Program-made: the position numbers and the translations under genes | Shown here: positions 46,133 to 57,890 of the stretch, piece after piece | Layout of the letters: each line of letters starts with the position of its first letter | Numbering within the stretch: position 1 is the stretch's first letter | NCBI GenBank assembly: GCA_963930655.1 | Contig: OZ005601.1 | Location: forward strand, 24,924,921 to 24,988,920 | Length of the DNA stretch: 64,000 nt | DNA from: Myrica gale | Taxonomy: Eukaryota; Streptophyta; Magnoliopsida; Fagales; Myricaceae | Direction of reading: 5' to 3' | Notes under the pieces: generated by a model | Told to the model about the DNA's origin: nothing | Seen by the model: the letters and a program-made list of their open reading frames with translations, nothing else | The model's database searches: none

Positions 46133-48108
46133 TTACTTGTTAGTTTTCAATCCGAAAGGTGTGGAGGGTAAGCGGGGCTTGATAAAAACTTCGAGTGGAG
46201 TGGCTTTCATGTTTGTCAATCCAAATCTTTCAGTCATATCGACTTGGGCATCTGAGGGATTTGAGATCTCAAACATGTGTAAAAAACTGGCAAGGGCCAA
46301 ATTTACGTTACGAAGGGCAAGAGATATTCCAGGGCATACCCTTCTACCACTTCCAAATGGGATCAATTCAAAATGATTGCCCCAAACATCAACATCCTTG
46401 TGGGTGGTGAGAAATCTCTCCGGCTTGAACTCCAATGGGTCCGACCATATGCGTGGATCTGTTTGGATTTTCCAAATATTTGTAATTAGCCGTGTGCCTC
46501 TTGGGACACAGTAACCACCAATGATACAGTCCTCGGTGAATTCACGCGGCCCTGATAACGGCGCTGCTGGATATAAGCGTAAAGTCTCTCTCACTATCGC
46601 TTGGATATAGACTAGCTTACTCATATCAGATTCCTTGACAATTCTTTCCTTGCCCACGTGGATGTCAAGCTCATCTTGGGCCTTCTTCAACACATGGTGG
46701 TGGTTCAACAGTAGTGATACTGCCCAAGTTAGCGTAACCGTGGTGGTCTCACTGCCTCCGGCAATCAAATTCTGCAAAATCCAATACTTTTAGATTATAT
46801 ATATATATACTCTGAAGAAATCATCCTTCTTGTTTTAGAGCTCAACTCACGAGTTTACAAAACACATTATCATGATGATGACCGGGTAAATAACCTTGTG
46901 TAGCAAAAACATGAACAGAAGAAGATAAGATAGCAATTACTCTTATGCCAAGGACAGGCACATAACTTTAAGAGCACGTACTTGCATGCCGACAATCCTT
47001 TGTAAGGTGGTCAAATGATTAACCTATTGTCTTCAATATATAATGGAATGTGTTGGGGGCTTTAGATAATCTTACGTACGTATTTAATTTTGTCACCAAC
47101 AAAAAGGAAAAATATATAATTGTTGGAAAATGTAAGAGGGAAGCATACCAGACATGTGGCTTTGTTGATCGTATCCGCATCATAGCCAGCAAGGTCTGCG
47201 CCGTCAAGGACGGATAGCATTATGTCCATAAAATCTTGCTCCCCTTTGACCTCCCCTGAAGCTCTCTTAAGCTTATGGTCTTCCAACCATTTACCAAGGA
47301 GAGAATCCAATTCTTTTCCAGTTTTCTTCATAGCCTTTTCATTTCCACCCCAATCCAACCACCCAAGGAAAGGAATGACATCCGACAATACGAACGACCC
47401 TATGAAATTACCTAATTCCCTCACAGCCTTTTGGCAACGGCGTGCCTCTTTTTTATCAACAGCCTCTATGGTATCTGAAAGCTGGTACCGCTTTCCGACA
47501 ACCATCTTTAGAATCACGTTGAGACTCATGTCCCAAAACCATTGTTTCAGCTCCACCAAAATCTGGTCCGAGTCGTTCTTCTTCGTTGTCGAAAGTTGGT
47601 ATAGCTCTTCTAAGGAGGTCTCAATTTCAGTAGCTCGAACGTAGGAAAGAAGATCAAGCCGATTGTTAGATAGTAGCTCTATGGAGGTTATTTTACGTAG
47701 TTTACTCCAGTAGGGACCATGGGGTGCGAATCCAAACATGGCACCATTATAGCCTATGTGCTTTGCGGTAACAAGTTGGGGTCGGGTGGATACGGCGAGG
47801 TCGTTGGTGGTGAAACACTCCTTAGCCGACTCCCAACTGTTCAACACCAAAGCTTTCTGCAACCCAAGATGGAGGGTAAAAAGTGGCCCGTACTTGTCTG
47901 CCATGGCTCCCAAAGTTTTGTGTGGAGTATCAGTTCCTGCCAGCAGAGGAAGGTGACCAATTATTGGCCATGCACCTGCCGGAGTCGGTAGCTTATGGGC
48001 CGATCCGGCTCTGGACCTCCTGAAAAGATAGTACAAAACAAGAATTAGGGAAACAATTCCAACTATGACGACATTTTGGTAGGGTGGAAGGATATCCATT
48101 CTAGACAA
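46133..48108 (-). CDS. Cytochrome P450, CYP82 family-like, two exons, intact
   Basis: Exon 1 is 47149-48108 (320 codons) and exon 2 is 46133-46771 (212 codons plus stop). They are joined by a phase-0 intron with gtatgc and ttgcag borders, giving 532 residues, normal for CYP82. The N-terminus has a membrane anchor ([17 protein letters not shown]) followed by a basic stretch and the Pro-rich hinge [15 protein letters not shown], so it should sit on the ER membrane facing the cytosol. Conserved motifs are all present: I-helix AGGSETTT, K-helix ETLR, PERF, and the haem-binding [10 protein letters not shown] with its Cys ligand. 'WSKLRKI' is the C-helix. CYP82 enzymes hydroxylate or otherwise oxidise specialised metabolites (terpenoids, alkaloids, flavonoids, coumarins) using NADPH-P450 reductase; the substrate here cannot be read from sequence. 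A hAT insertion lies just upstream of the promoter. CYP82 is inferred from overall motifs and is not certain to subfamily. Confidence 0.93.
46772..47148 (-). other. Intron of the P450 gene
   Basis: 377 bp, phase 0, located after 'INKATCL' and before 'NLIAGGSE', the conserved single-intron position of CYP82-type (A-type) P450 genes. AT-rich, with a short TA run near 46796-46810. Confidence 0.9.
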
Positions 48109-48163
48109 GATTATGAGAGCGAGGTGGTGGCCTGTGTGGTATCTTCAGTTTAACTTTGAGAAG

Positions 48164-48171
48164 CTTTTATA
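48164..48171 (-). promoter_or_regulatory. Putative TATA box of the P450 gene
   Basis: On the minus strand TATAAAAG, 56 bp before the start codon. If used, transcription would begin about 25-30 bp before the ATG, a short leader. Only 28 bp separate it from the hAT element at 48200. Confidence 0.55.
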
Positions 48172-48199
48172 AACATGTAATGTCTATCTTTATGCGAGA

Positions 48200-49083
48200 C
48201 AGTGGCGTAGGGAGGGGCGGCCCCGGTTGGACCAATTCAAAAGTTTGAATTTATATATATATATATATAAATAATGTGTCTCCTGTAATTAGGCTAGCCC
48301 CTGTGAAGCCCATGGATTGATTTGTAATCAAAGTGATTAATTTCTTTCGAATTGTATCTCATTTTGGTGTTGACTTTCTTTTATTTAAGCTTATATGTAC
48401 ATAATATATGAATATGTGCTGATTTTAAATTAAGATTTATGGTGCTTCTAAGATCTTAATGTTGCTTTTTGTTATGATGTTATTTGTAGACTAAAAAATA
48501 TATTTGAGGTAATTGAAATTTTTAAAAGGACATGTTTCATTTTTTAATATTCTATTGGATCTGCATTCTATACCATTTTGGTGGTCAAATGTTTGAACGT
48601 GTCCTCTCTTTTTATTCACTTATTAAACAAAAAGTAAAGATCAGAGCTTGAGCGCTGCCTCCAATAACGAGAGAGGGGGCAAGTTGCATAGGCTAAACAA
48701 CTCTGCTTTAAGATTTGTACATAGTTAACATTAATAGTACAAACTAATTGTTGCATCTTTTCATATAACTTTGTGTACCAACATAAAGCACTATTATTAC
48801 CCAAAAACATATAACACCATTATCATTGTACCTTTACCATTATTCAGTTGGGTTGGCTGACCAAATAAACTATTTTCCATGTGGGAAATTCACTTTTCTG
48901 TCATGGTGTATTTTCATATTAGCTCCCTCATTATTTGTAATAACAAATGAATTTAATTTTAGTCCGTATTTTTCAATATTTTAACTCTAAGACATTTTTT
49001 TGTATTAGGTAGTAAAAAAAATTTTCTGTCATTTTCCTTTAAGAGTTGGCCCTCTTTTAGGGTTATTCCTAGCTCCGCCACTA
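48200..49083. mobile_element. 884-bp non-autonomous hAT element with perfect 8-bp duplication
   Basis: Left end CAGTGGCGTAGGGAGG; right end, inverted, TAGTGGCGGAGCTAGGAA. The flanking 8-mers are both 'atgcgaga' (48192-48199 and 49084-49091). The interior is AT-rich with a (TA)n run near 48256-48270 and encodes nothing recognisable. The right 150 bp are shared with elements ending near 12506 and 41474. It has inserted into the promoter of the P450 gene. Confidence 0.88.
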
Positions 49084-49362
49084 ATGCGAGATACTTTGTG
49101 GTCTGATGACCACAATCACACTATCTAATTACATGATTAATATTCTTGTCAATTCGTACTAAGAAAACTCGTTATAGAATTTAGTTTTCTTATATTGAAA
49201 CAGATACATGACCTGTACTTGGAAAACTCGTCATAGAATTTAATTCTCTTCATGTACGCTATAGATTAGAAAATATGATCAGTTAAAGTGATCAAAACCT
49301 TTCCCAAAATGTGTATGCTGCTATCAGCTTTTATGGTCAGATGAAACAATTCCTCTTATATA

Positions 49363-49552
49363 TATTTGGAAGACCCCCGTATTCCGCCTACAATAGATAC
49401 GTATCTCTTCATGTACACCTATTAAATTACAACGGAAAGAAAAAATAAAGGCCACGTACGTGTATGTATATATATGTCTTCTCTTCATAAACGGTAATGT
49501 TTCAGTACTTCTCCGTCTGGAGGTTAAAGAGAAAACAGCCAAATTTGCTGCA
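49363..49552. repeat. Dispersed repeat, copy 1 (copy 2 at about 62955-63136)
   Basis: Shared words include 'atctcttcatgtacac.tatt', 'aaaaataaaggccacgt', 'atgtcttctcttcataaacg' and 'gtaatgtttcagtacttctc', in the same orientation in both copies. Copy 1 lies about 1.3 kb upstream of the P450 start. It has no coding content that I recognise, and both edges fade gradually. Confidence 0.75.
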
Positions 49553-50524
49553 AGTTGATATATGTGGCGCTAATATTCAAGCAGTGACTAGTCGACTGAT
49601 TTTCAAATTATACTATATAATTTAGATAGTAAATTTTTAAAAAAAAAAACTGATCTGAATCTTGAATGAGTCCTGCCATATATAACAGGACCACTCGTAG
49701 TCTAAGTCTACAGTCAAACATGTGACTTGCAAGAGTAGGACACAAAAACGTTGCTAGGAGGAGGGAACGTATGCTAATCTGCGGTCCAGGAAGCCTCTGT
49801 CCTCTAGTCAGTATTGTCAGCTTAATATGACAGGACCCAACTTTTCTCACCATCCGCAAAACCTGGCCAGCAATTGAATTCCACTGCTCCATTTACTTCT
49901 CCGGGGTCGTGTCTGTGTCTGTGTTGTAATATTTTTTGTACGAGAATATGTGTTGGTATTGAGTTTAGTGAAAAGGTAAAAAGGTAATTTTTTATCTTTT
50001 TTATATTTTTTTATGGGAGATAAATTATATTGAATTATTTTATTAGAAGTGAGAGAATATTTTTAATAAAATTTTGTAAGTGAACGCAGACGTTTGCATG
50101 GGAGTGACCCGAGGAAAAGTAGAAATAAACGACAAACAAAAATATGTCACCATTTTGAAAATCCAACGCTCAATTATGTTCGCAAACCAATTGATTGGTC
50201 GGGCGGCCACAATAGTGTCAATGACCTTGACATTTAGATCAGGAAATATTAATTATTGCTCTGGAGTAACGAATTGAAAGAGTTTCAATCCCTATCTATT
50301 CTACTTAGAAAAGAAAAAAAAATCCCTATCTATTTTTTCTTGGCAAGATAATACAGACAATTTAATCTTCAATTTAAGGATACTATATGCCTGCAAGAAG
50401 TATAGGTCCAGTTTAGATGATTTTGCTCGCATAGATGGGTGCCAATAGTTTCAAACATCATGACATATAGCGCAAGAATTGATTGCTTTGAACGAACGCA
50501 TTGAAAGACGACCAGGGAAAAAAG
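49553..50524. other. Spacer with a MITE-like segment
   Basis: No gene. At about 49905-50092 the order 'tgtctgtgttgtaa', 'tattgagtttagtgaaaaggt', 'ttttatgggagataaattatatt', 'aaaattttgtaagtgaacgcagac' matches the Tourist-like MITE of 17046-17242 in decayed form. Confidence 0.5.
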
Positions 50525-53430
50525 AAGAAGAACGCATTGAAAGACCGGCGCCCCCAAATGCCACTGGCAGTTGTGTATGGAGGGGAATCATAAGTCAGAG
50601 TCGTCACACAGTTTGTTTGTCGTTTCTTTATCCTTCTTCTTATCTCCACTCTCGGGTTCACGTGAGCTTCAAGAAGTTGTAACTCATCTTTTCTCTCTTT
50701 TTTAAGTTGCTATTCAATATATTGATTGCTAGGTCATTGTTGGAGCTTCCTAGCCTTCTTTTTATTATTTGGTTAGTAGGAATACATACATATTTATCTT
50801 GTTAAAAAAGAAAAAGCTTAATTACCACTGCATTATAATAAATTAGTCATGAGGTATAACTTCAAATTTATGATCGTGTTTCGTTAGTTGGTTAATTTTT
50901 GATAGACAAAAAGATTTATATTTCTAAAAATTAGATCGCAAGAATTAGCCGATTCAAGATTATATCTTAAGAATTAATCTGTTAAAAGTTAATATCACAA
51001 GAACCGTAAACCGAAAAAATAAATAAGTTGGAGGTGTGCAATTCAACCAGCGGATTAGGTTTGTGAGTGGTAAGACAGGGAATGAAGTATCATGCTGAAC
51101 TAGGAAACGACGCTAACCAGAGACGACGGAAACCAAAGCCACTAACCTTCTAATTAAATATATTTTAGTAGAATAATATAATTTTCTTTTTAAAAAGAGA
51201 GATGTTTCATCCTCTATAATTGATGTTCTCTATATTCTGTATGGCTGTCAAATTTGTTACATTTGGCTTTCAGCTACTATTTAAACTTCACATCTTATAA
51301 GATATAATTATAAAAATTATAAAAATAATAATTTTATTTTATTAAATTAAAATAATAATTTGTATTCAAATCAACTATGAAGTGTAAAAGATAAATAGTT
51401 AATAATTTAAGAAGTGAAATAAAATCCGCTTTAAATCTCCGGCATTTGGATGTGTTTATCTTTATCTAATCTCAATACATGTCATGTCTCGAACAATAAA
51501 CAAAGGCCTTATATTTTACAGATGTCAGACAAATTACGATGGATCCTGTCGCCGACAATGCCTTTCATAGCGGACAGAGTGATTAGAGATATCTTCCCAC
51601 CTAACCTTTTATTATTTTACTTTGAAGGAGAAAGGGACGCGGGGCAGCTGCCCAAGTCCCTATCCCAATTTAGGCCCCACGTAAAGCAACTTCGTTGGAG
51701 AAAAAAAAAAAGACTACGAAAGAAGAAGCACGCGATGAAAAGACCGGCGCCCTAAATGGCACTGGCAGGTGCCCATTAGGGGGGACCCATAAGTCAGACA
51801 GAGTTCGTTTGTCGTTTCTTTATACTTCTTTGGGTGGATTTGTGTGGTAAAATTTTTGTATTGAGTTTAGTGTTGGTATTAGGTTTAGTGAAAAAGTGAA
51901 AAGAAAGGTAATATTTTATAGTTTTTATAATTTTTTATATTTTTTTATGGAAGAGAGAGATTATATTAGAGTATTTTATTAGGAGAGATAAAATTTTGGA
52001 TAAAATTTTAGTGACAAATCACTCTAGGGTACAAGCGAGCTTGAAGAATCTGTAAATCCCTCTTTTCTCTCTTTTTTTTTAGTTGCTATTCAATATATTG
52101 ATTGAAATTTGATAGGTCATTGTTGCTAGCCTTAGTAGGAACACATACATATTTTTCTATTTAAAAATTAAAAAAGCTTAATCACCACTGCCGTACTGTG
52201 TTATTCATTTTTAATAAATCGGTGATGTGGTATAACTTTAAATTAATCGATCCTTTTTGTATAATTTTTTAGATATATATTTTACTGTTTATCAAATTTA
52301 TGACGATTTTTCGTTATTTAATTAATTTCCGATTGTCAAAATAACTCTCATGTCTAAAAAATAGGCCACAGGGATTAGCTGGTTTAAGGTTATATCTTAC
52401 CGATTGATTTGATAAAAGTGAATATAACAATTACTGTAAAGCCAAAAAAATAAATAAATTGGAGGTTTGAAATTCAACCAGCGGATTAGGTTTGTGGCTG
52501 GTAAAACAGGGAATGAAGTATCATGTTGAACTAGGAAACGACAATAACAAGAGACGACGGAAACTAAAGCCACTAACCTTCTAATTAAATATATTTTAGT
52601 GGAATAATATAATTTTCTATTTTAAAAAATATATGTTTCATCCTCTATAATTGATGTTGTTTATATTTTGCGTCGCTGCCAAATTTGTTACATTTGGCTT
52701 TCAACTACTATTTAAACTTCACATCATATAAGATATAATTATAAAAATAATAATTTTATTTTATTAAATTAAAATAATAATTTTTATTCAAATCAACTAT
52801 GAAGGGTAAAAGATAAATAGTTAATAATTTACTAAGTGCAATATAACTAATATGATTTGAATAACTTTTAAAATCCTCAAACTACTATCATTAGAATTGA
52901 GATTGAACTCAGATTATAAGACTTAAAATCGGCTTTAAATCTCTGACGTTTGAATGTGTTTTAGATCCTTAACTAATTTTAATTTAATTATAAAAATTTA
53001 TAAAAAAATAATTTTATCAAATTAAATTAAAATAATAATTTCTAATCAAATCAACTATAAAAATATAAAAGATAAATAGTTAGTAATTTAAGAAGTGCAA
53101 GATAACAAAATAAAGATATAATTAATATGATTCGAATCCTTTTGAAAATCCTCAAATTACTGGGATTAGGATTGAACTCAGATTTTAGGACTTAAAATCC
53201 ACTTTAACTCTCCGTCGTCTGGATGTGTTTTGGATCTCTTGCCAATCTCAATACATGTCATGTCTCGAACAATAAAGAAGGTCTTATATTTTACAGATGT
53301 CAGGCAAAGTTTTTGTAGTGACTTCAAAATTACGATGGATCCTGTCGCCGACAACGCCTTTCATAGCTGGACATAGTCCCACTCGAGATATTTTCTCACC
53401 TACACATTTTTTTTATTTGACTTTTATGGA
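50525..53430. repeat. Diverged tandem segmental duplication (two units)
   Basis: Unit 1 (about 50525-51640) and unit 2 (about 51732-53430) share a long series of blocks in the same order: 'aaagaccggcgccc', 'gtttgtcgtttctttat', 'agttgctattcaatatattg', 'ttcaaccagcggattaggtt', 'agggaatgaagtatcatg', 'agagacgacggaaac', 'tttcatcctctataattgat', 'gtcatgtctcgaacaataaa' and 'aattacgatggatcctgtcg'. The offset grows from about 1.2 to 1.8 kb because unit 2 has gained a Tourist-like MITE (51832-52025) and an extra internal repeat (52850-53200). No conserved gene is evident. The frames at 51450-51755 and 53297-53491 correspond to each other but carry no known domain. Confidence 0.85.
51832..52025. mobile_element. 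Tourist-like MITE inserted in unit 2 of the duplication
   Basis: Contains 'gggtggatttgtgtggtaaaa', 'ttaggtttagtgaaaaagtg', 'ttatggaagagagagattat' and ends 'tagtgacaaatcactc'. The corresponding place in unit 1 (about 50640) lacks it, which directly shows that it is an insertion. Confidence 0.7.
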
Positions 53431-53509
53431 GAAAGGGACGAGGACAAGCCCCTGTCTGATCGGGAGGAGTAGATTTATATTACATCGATGATTTTCTCAT
53501 TAGAATTTA

Positions 53510-53740
53510 TTTTTTTACGATATGATCACTGAGAATATATAATTGTGACGATCTGATTTTTCTGTTAAACTTCCGTTAAATTTTTAATCGGAATATTGGT
53601 CAACCGATTTGTTAACCGTTGAACCAAAGGTAACTTGTAGCGGTTGACCGCATTATATTCCATTACAAATTAAAGGAGATTTGACGGAAAGACCAGATCG
53701 TCACAACTATATATTCTCAGTGACCATAGTGTCAAAAAAT
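53510..53740. mobile_element. MITE with long terminal inverted repeats
   Basis: The left arm 'cactgagaatatataattg' then 'tgacgatctgatttttc' is mirrored by 'gaccagatcgtcacaac' and 'tatatattctcagtg' on the right. Pairing extends outward through 'atgatcac' and 'gtgaccat'. The arms are about 45-60 bp around a roughly 110-bp loop that contains 'gcggttgaccgc'. A target duplication is not clear, so the superfamily is open (Mutator-like is possible). Confidence 0.7.
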
Positions 53741-53922
53741 GAAACATAGTGACTAAATTGTCAGCATGCTATAAACCTAGTGACTAAATTATCAATTTCC
53801 CAAAAAAAATATTACAATAAATTGTAGTATTAAGACCACAAAAATTGTTTTATGCGCAAAGCTTATAAGTAACTCCGTCAGTTGAACGAAACTATTTTGA
53901 TTTTAGATAAAATTGCTAAACC

Positions 53923-54811
53923 GTTTAATTTATCTTGAGATTTTATTTTTAATCAAGACACATTTTATTCATAGCATAGAAAATTACATCTGAAAAATTA
54001 TAACGGAAAGGACCCAAAGGGTCAGCAACAAGTCTAAGGGGTCGTAGCCCATAAACGAGGACACAAGGTCCTCGGAGGTAGTGGGGCGACCCGCGAGAGA
54101 TGGGTGCAAAACCCATAAAAAGTAACAACCATTGCACAAGAGAATGACGACTGCTGCTGAAGGGAAGACGAACGTAGCGTTGATCTTGCTCCCTTAGAAT
54201 AATTCAAATGCAAATACCAGTTGTAAAAACTACACACAGACTCACCACACTACAGGGAAGCCCAAACGGGTGGTAAGTTGACATAAGCAGCAGACAAAAC
54301 AACCAAACAATGGTCAGATCTGAACAGGAGCTGTCGGTGGTAGGAGCGGTGCGTGGTGGCGGTCGGAGGAGGTCCACGGCCAAGGGGGAAAGCAGAGGCC
54401 GCATAGACTGGTCATGGGGAGAGTAGCATCTCACGGGAGGCGGAGGAACCGACAGTGTCGACCAGAAGCCTCGGCGGGTGAGATCCACGTACACCTCAAG
54501 AGGCATGTGAGTCTACACACGTTGTCTTCAGCACGCCGGAAGGTGGTCTCTGTGTAGATCGGGGTCACCTAAGATCGGCCATGGGGCGCATGTCAGCCAA
54601 CGATTGCCAGAGACCGCCGTCAACCGTTTGTGTGCCACCTGAAATGAAACCCAAAAGAAACAGCTCTAGCCAGTCGAACCAGGGAGGAGGAAGGGAGGAG
54701 CCGAAGTTCCCACCTTCCTCCTGGAGGAGCTAGGATAGGGGGCTGCAGAGAGTTGAAAGAGTTAGAGCGTTTAGAGAGGCACTAGGTTTTTTTGTTTAAT
54801 TTATCTTGAGA
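53923..54811 (-). mobile_element. Retroposed insert with perfect 18-bp target duplication
   Basis: Identical 18-mers 'gtttaatttatcttgaga' (53923-53940 and 54794-54811) flank an 853-bp insert. On the minus strand the insert ends 'aataaaatg' then 'attaaaaataaaa', a polyadenylation signal and A-rich tail. These are hallmarks of L1-type target-primed reverse transcription. The interior is far richer in G and C than its surroundings. It has short open frames (54204-54506, 54034-54237 minus) rich in Pro, Ser and Arg without known domains. It could be a non-autonomous LINE derivative or a retrocopy of a non-coding or unknown transcript. Confidence 0.82.
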
Positions 54812-56405
54812 CATAATTGTTCATAAATAATTTTTTATAATCTTTAGTTTTGAAAAACTTTTCTATGCAAATGCAACTCTAACATGTATGGTAAATAGTA
54901 TTTTATATGCAATAAAATAATTTGAAAAATAATATAGTTCTTTTATTAGATTAAGTATTTGAAGATGAACATTAATTTATATTTTTGTAACTTCTTTTAA
55001 AACTTTTTAATTCTGAAAATAAATTCAAACCGTCAATATCAGAGTGCATGTCATGCTTAAGAAATTTTTCAAGATGGAGACTTTTTTTTTTCTTCTAAAG
55101 TGCAATCATCATAAGATCTTAATCTTTCAAGACCAAACAAAAAACAGAATATGTCATCATACTTTGAAAATAATTCAAATCTATCCTGAAGATATTGCTT
55201 GATCTACAATACAATATAAATAATCAATTTTGAATGATGTTATTATTTTATAATAATCTAATTAGGTTAAGAAAATTAGTTAGAATATAATTGTTTGAGA
55301 ACTTAATTAGCAATAAAGTAGCTGTGGTAGACAATTGTGGTTCTAGATTTTAGGAGCGAAGAATTTATTGTGAATGATGCTTATTTTGAAAATTTACTTT
55401 GATAGTGCTATTATTTTGAAAAGAGAGATGTTGATAGTGTTAGCTTCAAGGATGTATTTTTTATTTTCAATTTTAATTTTATAAACTAATTTTAAATATT
55501 CCTATTTTTTAAGCATTTCATTAAGTTTTATCTGAAAAATTTTAGGCCTTTTTTTCTTACTCTTAATTTTAATTTTACTACAATATAAGGCTTTCATAAT
55601 TAAAAAAAATTAATTTTACTATAATATAACACCTTGATGCCAAAATTTTGGGGAATATTTTCAAAATTTTGGGAATCTTGTGAAAACTGAGATTTATTGG
55701 GGTTTGAGAAAAAGGTTAAATTTTTGAAGTGTGTTTGGTTTGATGTTGGAAAATTTTGGGATAATAATTATTAGTAATGATTGATTTTTTTTGTTTGACT
55801 TTTGTGTGTAATAAAAAAGGCGTTTAAAAAAAAAGGACCTGAGTTCAATTGTTTTGTTGTCGCAGCTCCTTATAGTGCTTTTGTTTTTCTTTTATGCAAA
55901 GCGCCGACCGCATGTAAAAAACTTCTAAGGACATGGTTCATTTTTTGTTTTTTTTTTCTTCCCTCAACTACTCTTTTGTTTTTCTTTTATTAAAAGTGCC
56001 GACCACATGGATTGACTTCTAAGGACATGGTTCATTTTTTGTTTTTTTTTTCTTCCCTCAACTACTGGTCAAATATTAATAAATTGCAAAATCCATTTTT
56101 TTTAAAGGGTACATGAATATTGATAAAGAAACATATATTTTTATATAACCTTTTTTTTTTAACTTTAAATCTCTTAAAATGTATTATTTTTTAAGAAATT
56201 ATCATTAGATTTCAAAGTCGTCCTCCTAATTTTAACAACTATGATGCACTTTAGAAATATCGATATGAGAAATTGCAGCCGACCCCATCCGACCCCATTC
56301 ACAGAATAGAATGTGCGGTCCCCTCTTCAACAAATTTATGAGTACCACTAGCTCACATTTAAGTAGTATTTACAAATTTTAAATAAGAGAAATAAAAGAC
56401 ACTAA
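54812..56405. other. AT-rich spacer with a short tandem repeat
   Basis: No gene. Very A- and T-rich throughout. Contains the 95-bp tandem duplication listed separately and T runs near 55085, 55945 and 56150. Confidence 0.5.
55878..56066. repeat. Two tandem copies of a ~95-bp unit
   Basis: Each copy contains 'ttttgtttttcttttat', 'gccgacc.catg', 'acttctaaggacatggttca' and 'tcttccctcaactact'. The offset is about 94-95 bp and the copies differ mainly in the middle, so the duplication is fairly recent. Confidence 0.85.
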
Positions 56406-56505
56406 TGACCCTAAATAATAACCACCACGCAAAAATAAAAACCAACATAGTCATACATGTACACAAAATAAGACGACAACGACAACAAATTAAACACCAA
56501 CAAAA

Positions 56506-57890
56506 TCATACATGTATCTTGGCCTGCTCATACATCCACATCGTGCCAGCGATTTCATCCCTTCTTGCACGCATGGCTACTGCACTCTCATTGCCAAACT
56601 TTGGACCAGGGCCAGACAATGGGTGCCCTCGGGCATCCGTTTCGTTCGTCTCACCCACAATATTTGGGTTACCCCATCGTTGGAAGATGTCATCATCCTC
56701 GGCTCCATCTAATTTTATGAAGTTGTGTATAACACAACACCCTACCACCATCTTTGCTTGGGAGCGCAATTCGAATTTTGTCATCTTTGTCAGCTTTGCG
56801 AACCGTGATTTAAGTGTTGAAAACGATCTTTCAATGATATTGCTCAACGAGCTATGATTATGATTAAATAATTCTCGCGGTCCCCTTGCGCCGCTACCGT
56901 TGTTGTAGTTTTGTAAATGATACCTCTCTCCTTTGTATGGTGAGAGATACCCTTCCATACACGGGTATTCTGAGTCCACGACGTAATATTTCCCTGCAAA
57001 TACATTTCGCCAGATAGTTACTGATGTGCAATGATAAATATAGTATAAAAAACAACTCGTGAAACATTTCTACATCATTACCTGGTGGTGGGTGAGGAAA
57101 TCCAGGTGCGCGCATGGCATCAAATAGGATACGTGTATCAAGAGTGGATCCTTCCTAGCCACTGTATACAAAAGTGTACAGCATGTTGAAGTCGCAGATA
57201 CACAATACATTTTGCGTGACTTGTTTGTGTCGATCGTAATACGCCGCCTTGATTTTCTTGTACACCCCAGCGGAAACGATGTGTGTCCCGTCCATCGCAC
57301 CGATACAGTCCTGTCAAAAAAATATGACGACCAAATCAAATATTAATACTCAGATTAATGTATTTACCCCAATCGAGTGATATATGATTAAAGGGAGCTA
57401 ACAACACACATACCCTAAACCACGGGTCGTACTTTGGATTTCCTTCAATGCGTGGATGGACGCCTTCGGTATGTCGCGGGCTTATAATTGCTGGGGCCAT
57501 TCTGCATAAAGCGTCCAAGATCTTATGGAAGCAAGAGTTCACCGTCTCCGCGGAATGCTTAAATCGATCGCAAACGTCCCTGTGAACGTTCCCATGCCCC
57601 GTGATCTTCATAAACATAGCTAATGCCTCCTCCACCGTCGTTCGTTCCGTGGGTACGTATCCGCCCTCTGCCACTATTCTTTGGGCTAGCAATCAAAATA
57701 CCCTTGGCACCATCCTATAATTGTTCTCAAAATTTGTTGTACTGGGATGATTAAGAAGCCCCTCAATATAATCCGCCCCCGACAGTCCGATTGGGAACAC
57801 GGGCAAGCGCTGGTTATGTCTTCTCTGTCCAGGAGATGCAATGCATATGGCATATGCTACCATGATAACTTCCCGTATTTCGTCGTCCAA
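56506..57890 (-). pseudogene. PIF/Harbinger transposase (DDE_Tnp_4), two premature stops
   Basis: Three exons on the minus strand: 57414-57890, 57082-57310 and 56506-56993, with gtatgt/gacag and gtaatg/tttgcag borders, giving about 397 codons, the usual size for ALP1/Harbinger transposases. The N-terminal half contains the helix-rich region TVEEALAMFMKITGHGN and RFKHSAETVNSCFHKIL. The catalytic DDE residues lie in GAMDGTH, YYVVDSEYP and SLSNIIERSF. 'KGERYHL' and 'CCVIHNFI' are family hallmarks. Stops interrupt it at 57693-57695 (TGA, probably from an Arg codon) and 57155-57157 (TAG, probably from Trp in SGWEGS). The active protein cuts and pastes DNA at TWA sites together with a Myb-like partner; here both are dead. 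Confidence 0.9.

Noticed and set aside
46137..47991. Plus-strand frames across the P450 gene
   Set aside because: Antisense shadows of an intact minus-strand gene with all P450 motifs.
54204..54506. Pro/Arg-rich minus-strand frame as a gene
   Set aside because: Lies inside the retroposed insert, which is GC-rich; no known domain and no continuation.
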